DNA of 64,000 nt from Anisus vortex. Lineage: Eukaryota > Mollusca > Gastropoda > Planorbidae. The stretch lies in assembly GCA_949126835.1 (NCBI GenBank), contig OX421506.1:23335301-23399300 (forward strand), read 5' to 3'. Each line of letters opens with the position of its first letter. Position 1 is the stretch's first letter. The notes beneath the pieces are model-generated. The model ran no database searches. It saw only the letters and a list, made by a program, of their open reading frames with translations, and was not told the DNA's origin. The position numbers and the translations under genes were made by a program. Shown piece by piece: positions 31,301 through 44,734 of this stretch.

Positions 31301-33800
31301 CATAGTTCTTTGTGGAAATAGAGACAGGTTGGGTAGAGATCTCGGGTTGATTTATAATTTGGGCTCTAAGAATTGTGTCCATTTAAAATTTATGTATAGG
31401 CTCAACTGAGCTGGATTATGTTTGAGACATTATAGTAGTTATGGAACAACTTGCCTTGTACACAGAGGGATTTTCAGACAAATAAAACGAGTTATCAGTA
31501 GTTTTTTTGTGCTTTCCAGTACCCTACATCTGCAATTTACTGGTAGTTCTTTATCAATAGTTCACAGAGCTTTGCTAAGGATAGCATGGGGATATATATA
31601 TATATATAAATTAAAAATTGATCAGAGAATCATATATAGCTTTCTACAGCCCAAGTATTATACATTGTATCCAAAGTAATTTTAAGACTGACATCATACT
31701 TATTGACAAAAATCACTAAGGTCCTCCAAACATGTATTATACCAATTATGAACAGTTGTGAAAAGTCTTCAGTTTCAGTCTACAATTTCTTCAGCTTCAC
31801 CATGCATTCAGGCGAGAGAGGCATATGCCCAGATGACTCTATTTGATCAGAAGGATGATGATCAAAAATATATTATATGCTTTTTTAAAATGAAAATTGA
31901 GACTTTATATGCTAAGTCATTGGGCTATCAACTTTCAAATGTTGTGTGTCAGCTTTTATATGTTTTCATCTTGCCTTCAAATTTTGTTGTAGTATCTGGT
32001 TAAATTAAGCCATGGCCCTAGGTAGGTACTCTATAGGCAAAGCAACACTTAAAAATACAAATATTAATATCTATTTAGGTTTTGTGGTCTTATTTAGTTG
32101 TTGCTTTCTGACAATGGTGTTCAATATATTTAGTCATGGTTTCTCAGAAAAGTTCAGTCTGACTACAAACTTTCGGTCACATATTCAGATTGGCCTAAAC
32201 TTTCTTACACATGTGATATTTGACTTCAAACTTTTTACCAAATGTGCATTTTGGTTGGAAATGTTCTTTTTTAAAATAATTGACAAATATCTGCTTACCA
32301 ATTGACTCAAACCATACAGTTTACTGGCCATGCTCATTTCTTTTGTTTCAATTTTACATGCTAGAATAAAATTACTGTTGATTGCAACCTTCTTATGTGT
32401 TTCAGTTTAGTTCTCTGTATTAATTTTGCTTTCAATAAGTAATGAATACCCAGTAATTAATATTTCTTGTTCTGAAATGTCACCAATAGCCTCAAAAGCT
32501 TTCCCTAGGGCATTCTAGGATTGTGTAATGTTATAGGATGTCAGTGTAGTGTTTTATAAGTAAATAAAATAAATTAACACTGTCATAGTTCCTGTAATGT
32601 GAATCTCAAGTAATATATATGTGTATCCCCCAACCATTCTAACAGATTGCGACATATTTATCTCAGCTTTAGACTTCTTGTTTAGTTACCATTAATAGCC
32701 TTGATTGTCTGTTGGTTTTGTTGTAATAACTGTTTAGTACCAATGTTTATTGACGTATAAAAGAGCTCTAGTTTATTAAGCATTTTATTAGCCGGTCGTG
32801 TTTTTCTTCCTTGTAAAAGAACAATGGCCAAAGCAAAAAGGCCTCTCATTAATTAACTAACTAGTGATCGTTGTCTAAGTGAGATACAGTGACGGCTATA
32901 TGTTTGTTGTGTGAGTGTGGAAGGGTTGTGGTGCGGACAGTTGTGCGTCAAAAAAAAAAATAGAACTGCTTTGATTCACTTTGAACTTTTGGTGGCTTTA
33001 CTGGTGCTTTGGTTTTACGTATCCTGCCTTAGATAAAGTAGTCACATTGAAATTTCGGCGTGGACTTCATGGTTCATGGTATGCCAGAAAGCCATTATAC
33101 GTAGGCCTACTGTGCTGTTGATGGCCATATACGTTTTATCATTCAGTTTAGTGGAAACTTTTCTATCCGGAGTGGAATTTCTAGTGTTTCATCATGCATG
33201 ATATGCCAAAAAGCCAAGGTCACTGAACTTTGCCTGCCTTGACCCCCCCCTCCCCAACCCACCCTTGTGTCTCAACCCGGGAACAGATAGCGTGGCTAGG
33301 GTTATTTTCTCTTCTCTCTCACGTGGTCTACTACCGAGGCCATTGAGTATGCTTGACCAAGTCTAGGCCCTCCCCAGGACCACTTGCGCCAGATCTCACC
33401 AGTTTTCCGACGCTGCTTTGTCCGCACGTAGACACACCCCTGCTGTGCATCCCCCCCTCTTTACTCCCGCCGACATTCCCACCCCCTTTCCCTTTTCTCT
33501 TTGTCTTTGTTTGATGGTTAGGGGGGGGGGGGGTCCGTTTTGCTTGCTATCCACTTGTTGCTTACTCCCGCCAAGCCACCCTCCCTAGCTCCCCCCACAC
33601 ACACAAAGTCGCCCCCCCTCCACACCCCAGTACCTAGGTAGTTTAGTATTTCAATGAATACCACATGGTTATCTGCCCCTGAGACTTGGGAGAGCGCGCC
33701 AGATTCTGACAGGGGTTGTCCTACCAAACGATTCTTTCTTGAAAACCCGCTTGGGTCACGTGACGTGGAGTATACGCTGTGAAAAAGAAGTTACTCGGTA
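28390..33800. other. 5.4 kb AT-rich, TAGGCCTA-dense unique sequence without a recognised gene
   Basis: Contains numerous AGGCCT palindromes (densest 29,000-30,800), an (AT)n at 31590-31606, and a candidate 61-bp micro-intron at 29683-29743. Toward 32.9-33.8 kb the composition changes to C/G-run-rich (G13 at 33521-33533). No open frame exceeds 100 codons with a recognisable domain. Confidence 0.4.
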
Positions 33801-33806
33801 GTCCTA

Positions 33807-34112
33807 GGGGCCGTCCATGTATGACGTCAAGGGGGGAGGGGGTCCAACATGTGTGACTAGACGTGTTGAAACATTGTGACGTCAATGCAAAATGTTAATT
33901 ATTAAATGACATTTACACTTTAAAAAGTTTCACTGAATCAACTACTGTAATTATATATTTTTTTTTAATATAGTGGTTGCTTATACGACAAGGACAATAA
34001 AAATGAATTTGAACTGGCTACTTTTGAAAGTGCAAATATGGCTTTTCTTTGTGACGTCTAAGTTTTTTGTGACGAAAGGGGGGAGGTAAAATTAGCATGA
34101 CGTCATTTATCC
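33807..34112. mobile_element. DNA element with GACGTC-containing ends
   Basis: Left GGGGCCGTCCATGTATGACG followed by TCAAGGGGGGAGGGGG; right end GGGGGGAGG, AGCATGACGTCATTTAT. Inner GTGACGTC motifs at both sides. Resembles the 'GGGGCCGTCCATAAA' family widespread in invertebrates and the element at 56387-56756. Superfamily not assigned. Confidence 0.5.
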
Positions 34113-34729
34113 TATCTGTATTTTCTATATATTCGTTAATTGATAGCGCAAAAAATTGTGTAGTTTTTTTTTATTGGGCCTTGGGCGGGAAGAGATTAGA
34201 ATTAACATTGAACACAAACAGCCCGAACACGCGAAGTGCTATTTGTAAACTGGCTTTCTTTATTCTGTAGGTGGGCGAGAATATATTTACATTGCCCAAC
34301 AATTGCACATATGTATGTCCAACATTGGGAAACAAATGAATTAACGAGTAATAATCACGCTTAATAAATAAATAAATAAATAATAACGGTGCTTATATAG
34401 CCAATACCAATTTCCCCTAAATGCTGGTACCGGGCCACTATGACTGATTATCGGATGTTGCCGGGTTGCCAAAAAAGAACATTGTACTTTAAACTAGGTC
34501 ATATTATCGTTATGTTCTAGCAATAGAGTCTCAATAATTGACCTGTCGTACCAAAAAATCGAACGTTTTCTTATAGGCCTACAGTGATACATGAACCTAA
34601 TTACAGAAAAATAACTAGACTAGGCCTATATTTATTTATTGAGGCTTTTTTATATTATATGGAATTTATGTGAGAATTCATATACAAATGTTTGTAGTAT
34701 ACAAAATAACAGGGTCATGTTAATATAAG

Positions 34730-34905
34730 TATTCATTCTTTCCGATTGGCATCCGAGCATGGAATGGGTTATCTGAACAAACCAGGAAAGCCAGTAACTT
34801 AACATCATTTAAAACACTAATAAAAATGCAAGACTATACTCAGAATAAGGGAACAGCGTAGGACACAGTATACCCCTTTATAGAAGGAGCGTCTGTAATA
34901 TATAC
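34730..34905 (+). mobile_element. LINE 3'-end fragment
   Basis: Sense: GCATGGAATGGGTTATCTG, AACCAGGAAAGCCAGTAAC, ATAAAAATGCAAGACTATAC, ATAGAAGGAGCGTCTGTAAT. Confidence 0.85.
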
Positions 34906-34909
34906 GATA

Positions 34910-35930
34910 GTATAAAAACAAAATTAGGAAAAAGCTAGCCTATAGATCTACGTTTTTTATGAATGCTCTCAGTCTTACTATGACATTATCTCCACGTAGC
35001 TTACATCTTAAGGGAGGGAAACTGTTAAAAACAAACGTATTTATAGTCTTTTCAAGTGAAATTATTATTTTTTCGATTTGAGTGTCTTTAATTTGATGAT
35101 CGTCTTTCTAGAATACGCAGAATATGTTGTTGCACACCCCCACACCCCCCGCGCATCTTGTAGATATAATATCTATTGGTTATGCCATCTCAAAATACTG
35201 TTTTCAGTTGTCATATTTACTCTTCATAATCACAAAAAAGCAACCCCGGATAAAAAAAAATAAAGCACATTGCTTGAAAAAGCTGCGTCGAACCCGAAGT
35301 AGACTGCGGTCTATTTTTTATGTTTGCAACACACGTTTCGGTTGTTTGGAGGCAGACGTAAACTAAAAACCCACTGCCGAATCGGTATGACGCTGTTGGA
35401 GTAGTTGAAGCGATCATCGCATGGAGAGGGTGGGGGAGGGGGGCGAAAGGGAGTGGGTATATGTATTATATTTAAAGGAATTCGTGTCGTTTGTAGTGCG
35501 TGGTGTCACCCTCTAATGATTTCATCACATCGAAATGAGGGTTAATAGTACAAATACATGCTTGAAAGCTTTAAAGAAGGGCAATGTAAATGAATTAATT
35601 GCTTGGGAGTTGAGCTAGATGACCGTTGATGGTGTAGTCCACTCAATGCAGAACTGTACGTGTAGGCCACATAACATGTGATGCTTACATTGTTTAGTAT
35701 ACGGCTCATGATGTACCGTGCAGCGGCTTTGTTCTATTAGTCCAGTCCTTATTCACAAACGAGTTGCTGGTGTGTTGGCATGCAACAGAGCGGGATGTTG
35801 ACTTAGAGTCTACTGGGTTTGAGTTCCCGATTTTGTTTAATTAAGTTGTAAACGAAAAATTGCTCATAATTGTTTCTTGGAGCTTGATCATTAATTGTGG
35901 ATTATGTGCTGGACATAATCTGATGTATAA
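34910..35930. other. Unique sequence, no gene seen
   Basis: Short open frames without domains; C-rich at 35139-35150. Confidence 0.4.
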
Positions 35931-35934
35931 AAAA

Positions 35935-36172
35935 GAAAAGTGGATCAAATTGATCCATAGGGTCAGTGAAGCAGCGTTCCCCAGTTTCTGTAACTACGTC
36001 ATGATAGGGGCTTGTGTGGCCAGCACAATGCCCAGCCGCCTTTACTTTACCCCAACTAAAGTCAGGTAAGCCTACCCGAGCGAGGTGGACTCAAAGGACA
36101 CCATCCAGACCCGAGAAGAAATCATAGCCTTCACCAGGATTCGAACCCAGGACATTCGGTACGCCAGCTCTG
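35935..36172 (-). mobile_element. SINE copy
   Basis: Antisense: TGATCCATAGGGTCAGTG, CAATGCCCAGCCGCC, GGATTCGAACCCAGGAC, GTACGCCAG. The outermost tRNA head is truncated. Confidence 0.85.
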
Positions 36173-36579
36173 ATATATACATTAACAGAAATTATTATGT
36201 GGTTCGTGGCTAGTGTGTTTTGGGCTAATAAAAAACGCCGTCAAATTTTTATCTTCTGTGTTTGACACAGTGTATATATATTTATACATAGATCACGGAG
36301 TCTTGATTACATATCTTCATTGACACATTTAACCTTTCGGATGTCCCTTGAGATAAAGATTAATACACTGTGTGTGTCATTTTTTTTTTAATAATCAAGA
36401 AGTAGTTATAGTTATAAGCAGGGATGTATTTAAAGTCGTAGTCGGTAGTAGAGAAAGTCTATTATAAAGTCGTACGTTATAAAGTTATAAGAATAAAAAG
36501 AATTCACTATTCACATTGACGTAGTTTACTTAAGGCTTTGATCGCGCGATAAGGGCTAACAGCCTATCACTAACTGTAT

Positions 36580-36800
36580 TGTTTCTCACAGTGGCCATAT
36601 TGTCACTAACTAAATTGTCTGTCAATAGCAACATTTCCTGTCACTAACCATGTTGTCTGTCACTAGCTGCATTTCCAGTCACCAATTTAATTATGTTGTC
36701 TGTCACTGGCAAAATTGTCTGTCACTTCGGTCCATTGTCTGTCGCTCGGCTACATTGCCTGTCACTAGCTTAAAATTGTCTGTCTGTCGCTCGTCTACAT
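36580..36800. repeat. Degenerate ~20-25-bp minisatellite (TTGTCTGTCACTAGC)
   Basis: About ten imperfect units of (A/T)TTGTCTGTCACTAGC and variants (TTTCCTGTCACTAACC, ATTGCCTGTCACTAGC, TTGTCTGTCGCTCGGC). Confidence 0.7.
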
Positions 36801-36804
36801 TGCC

Positions 36805-39800
36805 ATAAAAGAAAAGTGTTTTCGTAGACGCTGATTCAGGGAAGACACTGCCACGTAACGATAACGTGTTGGAAGTCAAGTAGTAGAGGGGGGCTGCGCG
36901 GGGATATATGATATTAACATGCGTACGGAGTTCAAAGTTCACAATCACGCCTTTGAATCGCTAGCACGCGCTTTATTCTTTAATAGGCTTAAGTGTGAGC
37001 ACTTTTTGTTCCTTTTTTATATTTTCAATTTCAATAAGTTTATCTGATAAGCCACTTGAAGATTCAAACAGGGGCTGATGGCATTTATTTAGAAGGAGCT
37101 CCCCCTTCCCCTCCACGCTTCCCCCCCCCCTCCCCAGATTCATCACCCATCCATGTTTAAGTGTTCCTCTTAGTTGGCAAGCATGGCGCGTGGCTGTGAC
37201 TCCGTAGCACCGTCAATGTATGGTTGACTTTTCGCCAATTCGTTCCTGAAATCTTGATGATCCGTGATTTCCATGGAACAAATTATTATTGTTTTACACG
37301 CACCTCAGATGTCAGTGTATTGTGATAAACATTTTGCATTGAATTTCATTTATTGGTTAATAATAAAAAATTAAAAAAAACTATTTATTTATAATCACTT
37401 TTTGTATCGATTTTTTTATGTGTTGGTGATTACATTGTAAAGGTTTTTGAATCAACAAGTCCTCGAAGCATAATTCCCGTTTTTCTATTTATTTAAGAGG
37501 ATTGTGTGACAAGCTCAATGCTAATTTTTATTATAATGTCAGGGCTCACCTCTGTGACAGTGACACTTCCTAGATCGCAGAAATAAACATTTTTTTTAAA
37601 TCTAGTATTCGAACCAGAGACCTTTACCTTACGCTCTGCCACTTGACCACTCTAACAGATAGGCTATACCCCTTAACACCTAGAGTTTAGTGGCTAGTTA
37701 GTTAGTTTTAAAGCATCAAATTCAGTAATCGCTTTTGACAGCCTAAATTCCATTTTTCGATTTGTAAAAAAAAATTATACTGGTATACCTTAAAATAAAA
37801 TAATATCTTTTTTTTTTTTTTGGGGGGGGGGGGACATATTTGCTTAACAAATAACTTTTTCCATACGTATAAGTTAAACCGAGCCCGAATGTTCAGGCCT
37901 ACAGAATGGCAAAACGTTCGGAAAGAGTAAAACGACTAGTGTAGAAATTGTAGATAAAGACCTTTATCTGTACTTTCATTTTGAAAACGTCAAGCAAGAA
38001 GTAGCTAAAAACAACACAGCAACAAGTATCTTCTTAACCGGTTTAGCCACACATATGTCGTTTATATAGATACACTATATAAAGTTTATGGAGGTACGTA
38101 GCAAGTTTGTCAACAAGCCCAACCTCTTTTAGCAAAAGAAGCAGAATGCATATTTCCATAAGTTGTGGTGCTGTGTGCCACATATGCCAAAAGCCACCGA
38201 ATAATAATAATAATATCCGGTACTGGACTTGCGCAACCTCATTTTGATATGGTTCCCGAAAAAAAAAATGCATCCGTATTGTAGCAGGAGACAAAATGTC
38301 TGCTTGTGTTTTGTAAACCCTTTCTTCACAATTATAACTTCTTCGATTTTGTAATGAATAATTAGAACAACGGAAATGTGTTTTTAAAATGTTGTGTTAA
38401 ATGTTTTATGCATTTATGCTTCACTGTGAAAAAAAAAAATACGACAAAAAAACAACATTATCACCCCTCTCTATTTTAAAATCTTTTAACTTAGCTTTTG
38501 TTACTGTGAGGCGGGAAATTTTCGGAAACAACTTATTATAACATTTCGTCGTCCCATAGAGATAACGCTTGGCACATAAGAATGACAAAAACAACATTTA
38601 AAAATTTCAGACCCAACCCCCAAAAATTAGTTTTTCCTAGTTTTTAAAGGAAAAGGGCAAAAAAAAAAAACCACAACAACAGTTTTTGAATAGATTTAAA
38701 AGTTTTTTTTTAAATTTTTTTTTAAAGTTGACGTGTGTGAATATTTTTTTAATTTCTTTCTTTTTGGTTTTTGTACATCGTGGCCAATGGTTGGTCGTAT
38801 TCAAGAGTTTGGTCTTTTTTTTTTTTGATACACAATATAATATGTCCACGTAGCATTTTCCTGACGGATGGTATACATTGGAATTCGCAATGGAGTTTAA
38901 GGTAGAGCGCCAGCAAACCATAAAAGTTCTGGAGTTCAAAACGTCAGAAAATTTTACTCAAAATGTCATAGATTAACGTCTCGCAATTTACCCCTCTTGA
39001 TAATTTTTTGCGTGCTCCCCACTCCCTTTTGGTAATAATATGGGCTCTTTACTGAATGTCAATGTAAGGCATTGATTGGTCGGTTTGCTTTTAGGGCTTG
39101 AAAAACAAGGGTGGCCTGTCAATGAACCCCGTGTTACGTCATGAAGGCTCCGAGATCGCCAAGTGATATCGTTTGTGGTCCAGTAAATCTCCCACTGTCC
39201 ACATTGCGGGGCGTTACGCATGCCTTTTCAATGTTAAGCAAACACTTTCTCCCGTGGCGCGGACAAGGGGTGTTTACCCCCCCCCCCTTCCCCCCATCAC
39301 CACGCCCCTACTTAGTGGAGGATTTACTTACCTCAGCTTCATTCCAGTCTTTTCCGGTGGGTGATTTTGACATAGTTCAAGGTCGGTGGATATTAAGATG
39401 AAAAGGTCAAGGTTTAACACAGGCTGTTTTCCTTTGTTTTTTAATCTCTGGTAGCCTGTGTCATAAATGTGGTCAAGGCCCCGCCCCCTCTACCTACCTA
39501 TCCAATGAACTCAATACATGTCAGTATAAGAACCCCCCCCCCCTCTCCCTTTCTATTTCAGTGTAAAGAAGCGCCCCTCTATCTCAGTGTAAAAAAAAAC
39601 GCCCCTCTATCAACACCTAGACAAAGAGCCCGGGGTCTAAATGTTTGACCTCCAGATAAGGAAAGAAGAAGATAATGGCGACAAGGTCAAGGCCGTTTTG
39701 ACGAATGTACCATCTTTTGTTTTGTGTGTGGCTTTCTTTCTTCTTACTTAAAAGGTTGCGTTGCCCGAAGTCGTATGTTCAAATGTATGTGGATCCATAA

Positions 39801-39920
39801 TCCCATGATAGAAGTCCGCGCGACATCGATGTAAATGGTCCACCGTTAAAATCTTTCAGAAAATGAAAATTATAGGAGGCTACAACTTTAAAAAAAAAAT
39901 ATCTGTGTTCTGTCGTTAGT
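36805..39920. other. Unique sequence, no gene seen
   Basis: 3.1 kb with poly-T/poly-G junction (37810-37833), several C runs (37123, 39279, 39533) and only short open frames. Confidence 0.4.
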
Positions 39921-39924
39921 TATG

Positions 39925-40182
39925 GGGACACGGTGGTCGAGCGGTAGCGCGTTCGACTTGCGTACCGAAGATCCTGGGTTCGAATCCCGGCTAGGATTTT
40001 TTTTCCCTGGACTCGTGGGTCTCTCAGCACTGATGGATGCCTAACATTAGTTGGGGGTAAAGTAAAGGCGGCCGGGCATTGTGCTGGCCCACACATCCCC
40101 CTAGCATGCCGTGGCCACTAAAATTGCTGAACGCTGCGGCAAGGGGCCCTATGATCAATTTGGTCCGAAGGGTACTTTTCTG
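39925..40182 (+). mobile_element. Complete SINE
   Basis: GGGGACACGGTGGTCGAGCGG head with B box GGGTTCGAATCCCGG (39977), body GCCTAACATTAGTTGGGGG, GGGCATTGTGCTGGCCCACA, CTATGATCAATTTGGTCCG and end GGGTACTTTTC. The best-preserved tRNA-like head in the window. Confidence 0.9.
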
Positions 40183-40633
40183 GACTTCCTGCCGTTAGTT
40201 TGCTTGTCAATCTGTTAGGGCTAGGCGGATACATCTTTGATTGTAAAGTGAGCTCATTGGTTACTGTCACAGTCTGGGCGTTCCTAATCACGCCACTTAC
40301 CCGCTCCTCTTTCCAATCTTTTTTTTTTCCTGTTTTTTTGTTTTGTTTCGGGGAGGGTGGAGAGGGGAGATAATGACCAAGATTTCCCCAAGCCTTCCGC
40401 GGAGCCACCGAGATAATTGTAGCTCCAGCAGAGTTATAGACTATGTACTTTAGTCAGCACAGAGGTGGTCTTGCTGACAGCCCAACGTGGTTTACCTTTG
40501 CTTTGGTTCGAATCCATGTTACACGCCGAGATAGTGGAGAGTTATCCACGACTCTCTCTCTCTCTACCCAGCACTGTTGACATAACTTGGGGAGAAAATG
40601 AACGGCGGCTTTGATATTTTATTGAAAAAATTA

Positions 40634-41000
40634 TTCCCGTCAAACCAATTTGATCCCTGGGGCTTGTGGAGCATCGTTCCATTATTTCTGTGGCGACAGC
40701 ATACTAGGAGATTGTGTGGCCAGCACCATTGCCCAGCCACCTTTACATTTCCTTATAACTAATGCCAGGAACCCACCAGAGCTATGTAAACTCAAGGACA
40801 TCCTCCCAGATCAGATCCTAGCCTTCACCAGGATTATGACTATACTATAACTATAAACCTGGACCTTCGGTAGGCCTACGCCAGCCGAACGCGGTGCCGG
40901 CTCGACCTTCGCGTCCCATGGCTTTGCGCTGTGCTGGCCACGCAGTCCCCTTTTATGCTGTGGCCCCGGACAAGTGATACTTTACGTACTTTACATTATC
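40634..41000 (-). mobile_element. SINE copy followed by a second, opposed SINE tail
   Basis: 40634-40915 antisense (CAAACCAATTTGATCCCTGG, CACCATTGCCCAGCC, GGTAGGCCTACGCCAGCCG). 40915-41000 is a plus-strand SINE tail (GCTGTGCTGGCCACGC, ATGCTGTGGCCCCGG). The two may be a nested insertion. Confidence 0.75.
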
Positions 41001-41407
41001 TCCCCACACGCTGTCCAATAAAGCAATAGAAAATGAAGAGATCACATATTCTCCCATTGCTTTCCAGACTTGTAGACTTCCATTCACTTAGGGAGGCACT
41101 TAACGAGATCATTGTTTCAATGGACCGCTTAAGTTATTTGTTTTTTTTTATGCTTTCGAATGCAGTTTTTTTTTGGTGTGTTTTAGTTTTTAAAACATCC
41201 ACTTAAGTGTTTTAGGCTGGCGTGTGTGTATGTGTGTTTATTCCCCAGTGGTCAATTCACTTAATTCTAGCCCAGAAATATTTTTGTCTGCGCTATTACA
41301 CATCTAGCGAAATAAATACATTAAAAAAAAGTCCTTCACGGTATGAATGGTATTTTTTTCTGGTTGTTGATTGTGCTCTCAAGGGAGGTGTGAACATTTT
41401 TAATACT

Positions 41408-42225
41408 CAAATGAGGCTCAATACTGTTCAACGAATTGTTACATCCTCCTCCCACCCCCTGCCCTCCCTCAAATGAGGCTCAATACTGTTCAACGAATTG
41501 TTACAGCCTCCTCCCACCCCCCTCCCCTCCCTCAAATGAGGCTCAATACTGTTCAACGAATTGTTACAGCCTCCTCCCACCCCCTCCCCTCCCTCAAATG
41601 AGGCTCAATACTGTTCAACGAATTGTTACAGCCTCCTCCCACCCCCCTCCCCTCCCTCAAATGAGGCTCAATACTGTTCAACGAATTGTTACAGCCTCCT
41701 CCCACCCCCTGCCCTCCCTCAAATGAGGCTCAATACTGTTCAACGAATTGTTACAGCCTCCTCCCACCCCCCTCCCCTCCCTCAAATGAGGCTCAATACT
41801 GTTCAACGAATTGTTACAGCCTCCTCCCACCCCCCTCCCCTCCCTCAAATAAGGCTCAATACTGTTCAACGAATTGTTACAGCCTCCTCCCACCCCCCTC
41901 CCCTCCCTCAAATGAGGCTCAATACTGTTCAACGAATTGTTACAGCCTCCTCCCACCCCCTGTCCTCCCTCAAATGAGGCTCAATACTGTTCAACGAATT
42001 GTTACAGCCTCCTCCCACCCCCTGCCCTCCCTCAAATGAGGCTCAATACTGTTCAACGAATTGTTACAGCCTCCTCCCACCCCCTGCCCTCCCTCAAATG
42101 AGGCTCAATACTGTTCAACGAATTGTTACAGCCTCCTCCCATCCCCTGCCCTCCCTCAAATGAGGCTCAATACTGTTCAACGAATTGTTACAGTCTCCTC
42201 CCATCCCCTTCCCTCCCCGCCCTCC
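41408..42225. repeat. 62-63-bp minisatellite, 13 copies, G-quadruplex motif in each unit
   Basis: The unit contains GAGGCTCAATACTGTTCAAC, GAATTGTTACAGCCTCC and a C-rich half (CCCACCCCCTGCCCTCCC). On the minus strand each C-rich half reads as four G tracts of at least three separated by 1-2 bases. Copies are nearly identical; variation is confined to the C-rich half. The overlapping 90-140-codon open frames are translations of the array. Confidence 0.95.
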
Positions 42226-42229
42226 CTCT

Positions 42230-44155
42230 TGGTTGAGTAATTAGATGATTTAAAGAAAAAACAAAAAAGATGAAAAAAAGGGGGGGGGGGTGGCGAGACA
42301 CATTAAGATTCATACTCGGATATAGCGAGTAGCGAGATGTCCATAGCCATTAAATTCTCTTCCCCCCCCCCCCCTCCCTCCTTTTACAAAAAACGACAAA
42401 TAGACGAACACATTTTCAAAACATCCACTAAAAAAACAACAAAGCTGAAAGAAGCTAGCATCTACACAGCTGTAAAACTAAGATATAGAGAAACGCACAA
42501 TAGAAACTTGTATTTTGAGAGGGGGGTGGGGGTGGGGGGGGGCATGTACGGTACTTTGAAATTGTTTTGTAATTAATTATTGATGTAACGGGGGCTTTAA
42601 TCGATGATAGGCCTGGACCCGCCCCTTTGAATTGGAAGTAAATCAAGAACAAATTATTAGCTCTTCTCTCCCTTTGAGGGTTCAACTTACAAAAGGGCAA
42701 ACTTTGTTTTGTGTGTGTCTGTGTGCTTGTACCGTTACAGCTATTGGGGACATTAATGAAACAGATCAATTACTTAACACCATCTGGTGAACAGATAATA
42801 CCAGGAACTTATAAGTTCAAGTAAATGTAACATCATTACAAATCTTACTCATATTATGGATAAAGGGAAAAAAAAGTATCCGTTTCTTGCATAGGGATCA
42901 GTGCTTTGACTTGTGCTGGTGTGTGTATGTAAAAATAAGAATGAACGGATGATGTCAGTATGTGTGTGTTGTGTGTTAGAGCGCCAGGCTAGAATATATA
43001 ACTTGTATAAAGTATGATGCAATTATTTCCATAACGATCCCATTCAAGGTGATTACTCATAGTAAGAAATAAACAACAAACAAACAAAAAAATATCAACA
43101 CTGGACTATAGAGATAAAGTTTAATAACTTTAAAATAGGCGTTACCATAAGCTGGCACTGGCAACACCCCCCCCCCACTCGCTCCCCCCCACTCGCCCCC
43201 CCCCTCTTTCATTCCTTGACTTTATCAAGCTGTAATGTTGTTGTCGGGCCTATGTGACGGGCCATACATTGTGACGTCGAGCAATGTTGAGAGTTAATCA
43301 GTAATATTACGTCATTTTTTAAAATGTGTTTTTAATTTGGGTACTTTAAGAATGAATTGAGTAGTGGCCCATTAATAAAACCCGCGAAATCTCAGAACTG
43401 CGTGGAGATTGCCGAAGTGACGTAATTTGAGTTTGCTCCAGTAAACCCCCTCCCCCCCCCCCCCCTCCCTTCTCTGTCCACAGTGCTATGCTAATTGACA
43501 TTCGAACTGAACCCCTTCTTGTTACGCTTGCTATTTATTTGTAATTATAGCAAAGACGACATGGAGAGGTGGGGTTGAGTGGGTGAGATTAAAGGTTGAA
43601 GGTCTCAGTGTATTTTTTAAACATACATTTTAACATAGAAGCATTTTTTTCCGCCGAACTAATTGTTATAGTATTCTAAAAACAAATATTTTATCGTTTT
43701 TCATAAGTAATACAATAATCTTAATAAATTCAGACATAATTAACATGCTGTACTCCCTAATCCAACGTTGCAGGCGAACTTATTTGACTAGTTCCAGAGT
43801 TCCCATAAACCCGAGTCGCGACCCGGTGCCGGGACACCAAAACAAACTTAACCGGTCGTAAAAAAAAGACTACAAGGGATACGTTCCTAATATAGTTCAG
43901 ATGATCGCGGATGCACCAGTGATATAGCTCAAACGTATGCTTCATACTTAGCGGAAATGTTCGTGATATTTGAACTTTGAACCCCCGTTGTTAAGGTACA
44001 GCCCTCGAGTATAGACCTCGCTAGTCTCAAAATCTCAAGATAAATGTGCATATTTTACTAATAGCCTTAAGTGTAGGCGATGTAAATAAATGCACTTGAG
44101 CCACGGAAGTAAAAGCTTGATTGTTTTTTTTACTGGGTTACGAACAAAAAAGGTG
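42230..44155. other. Unique sequence with many C/G runs, no gene seen
   Basis: G or C runs at 42281, 42362, 42523, 43168-43204, 43446-43466. Two GTGACGTC/TGACGTAA motifs (43270, 43310, 43418) may be eroded ends of the GACGTC element family. Confidence 0.4.
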
Positions 44156-44160
44156 ATACT

Positions 44161-44730
44161 ATGACTGGCTGGCGTACAGAAGGTCCTGGGGTTCGAATCC
44201 TGGTGAAGTCTAGGATCTGTTCCCGGTTCCGGAGAGTGTCATTGAGTGTCTGCTCGGCTATGATGGGTACCTGACATTAGTTAGGGGGATGTAAAGTTGG
44301 TTGGGGCATTGTAAGTAAAGTAAAGTATCCCGTCGGACCAAATTGATAATAGGGCCGGTGAAGCAGCGTTTGCCAGTTTCACTGGCCATGGCATACTAGG
44401 GGATATGTGTACAGCACAGTGCCCAACCGCCTTTACTTTACCACAGCAAAAGTCAGGTATCCATCAGAGCCGAGTAGACCCAGGGACACCCCCGAGTCCA
44501 GGAAAAAAATCCTAGCTTTCACCGGGATTCGAACCCAGGACCTTTGGTACGCCAGTCGAACGCGCTGCCTCTAGACCACCGTGTTTCATGGGACATTGTG
44601 CTGGTCACTGGTCACAAAATTTCCCATGCCGTGGGGGGTCACAGATACAGGTGAACGCTGCTTCACGGGCCGTTGTGGATTAATCTGATCCCACGGGATT
44701 AGGGCCCTACTTACGTTTTACTTTATGACC
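44161..44730 (+). mobile_element. Outer SINE of a nested pair
   Basis: Head GGCTGGCGTACAGAAGGTCC and GGGGTTCGAATCCTGG, body to GGGGCATTGT (44312); resumes GGACATTGTGCTGGTCAC at 44591 and ends near 44730. Confidence 0.8.
44313..44588 (-). mobile_element. Inner SINE inserted in an older SINE
   Basis: Antisense full-length copy from AAAGTATCCCGTCGGACC to GGATTCGAACCCAGGACC and CGCTGCCTCTAGACCACCG. Flanks GGGCATTGT (44304-44312) and GGACATTGT (44591-44599) match 8 of 9. Confidence 0.85.
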
Positions 44731-44734
44731 TAGA

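Noticed and set aside
39925..40000. Possible tRNA gene (A box and GGGTTCGAATCC B box)
   Set aside because: Part of a SINE whose body follows directly; the cloverleaf is not intact.
41436..42039. Open frames of 92-138 codons on both strands
   Set aside because: Translations of the 62-63-bp minisatellite.
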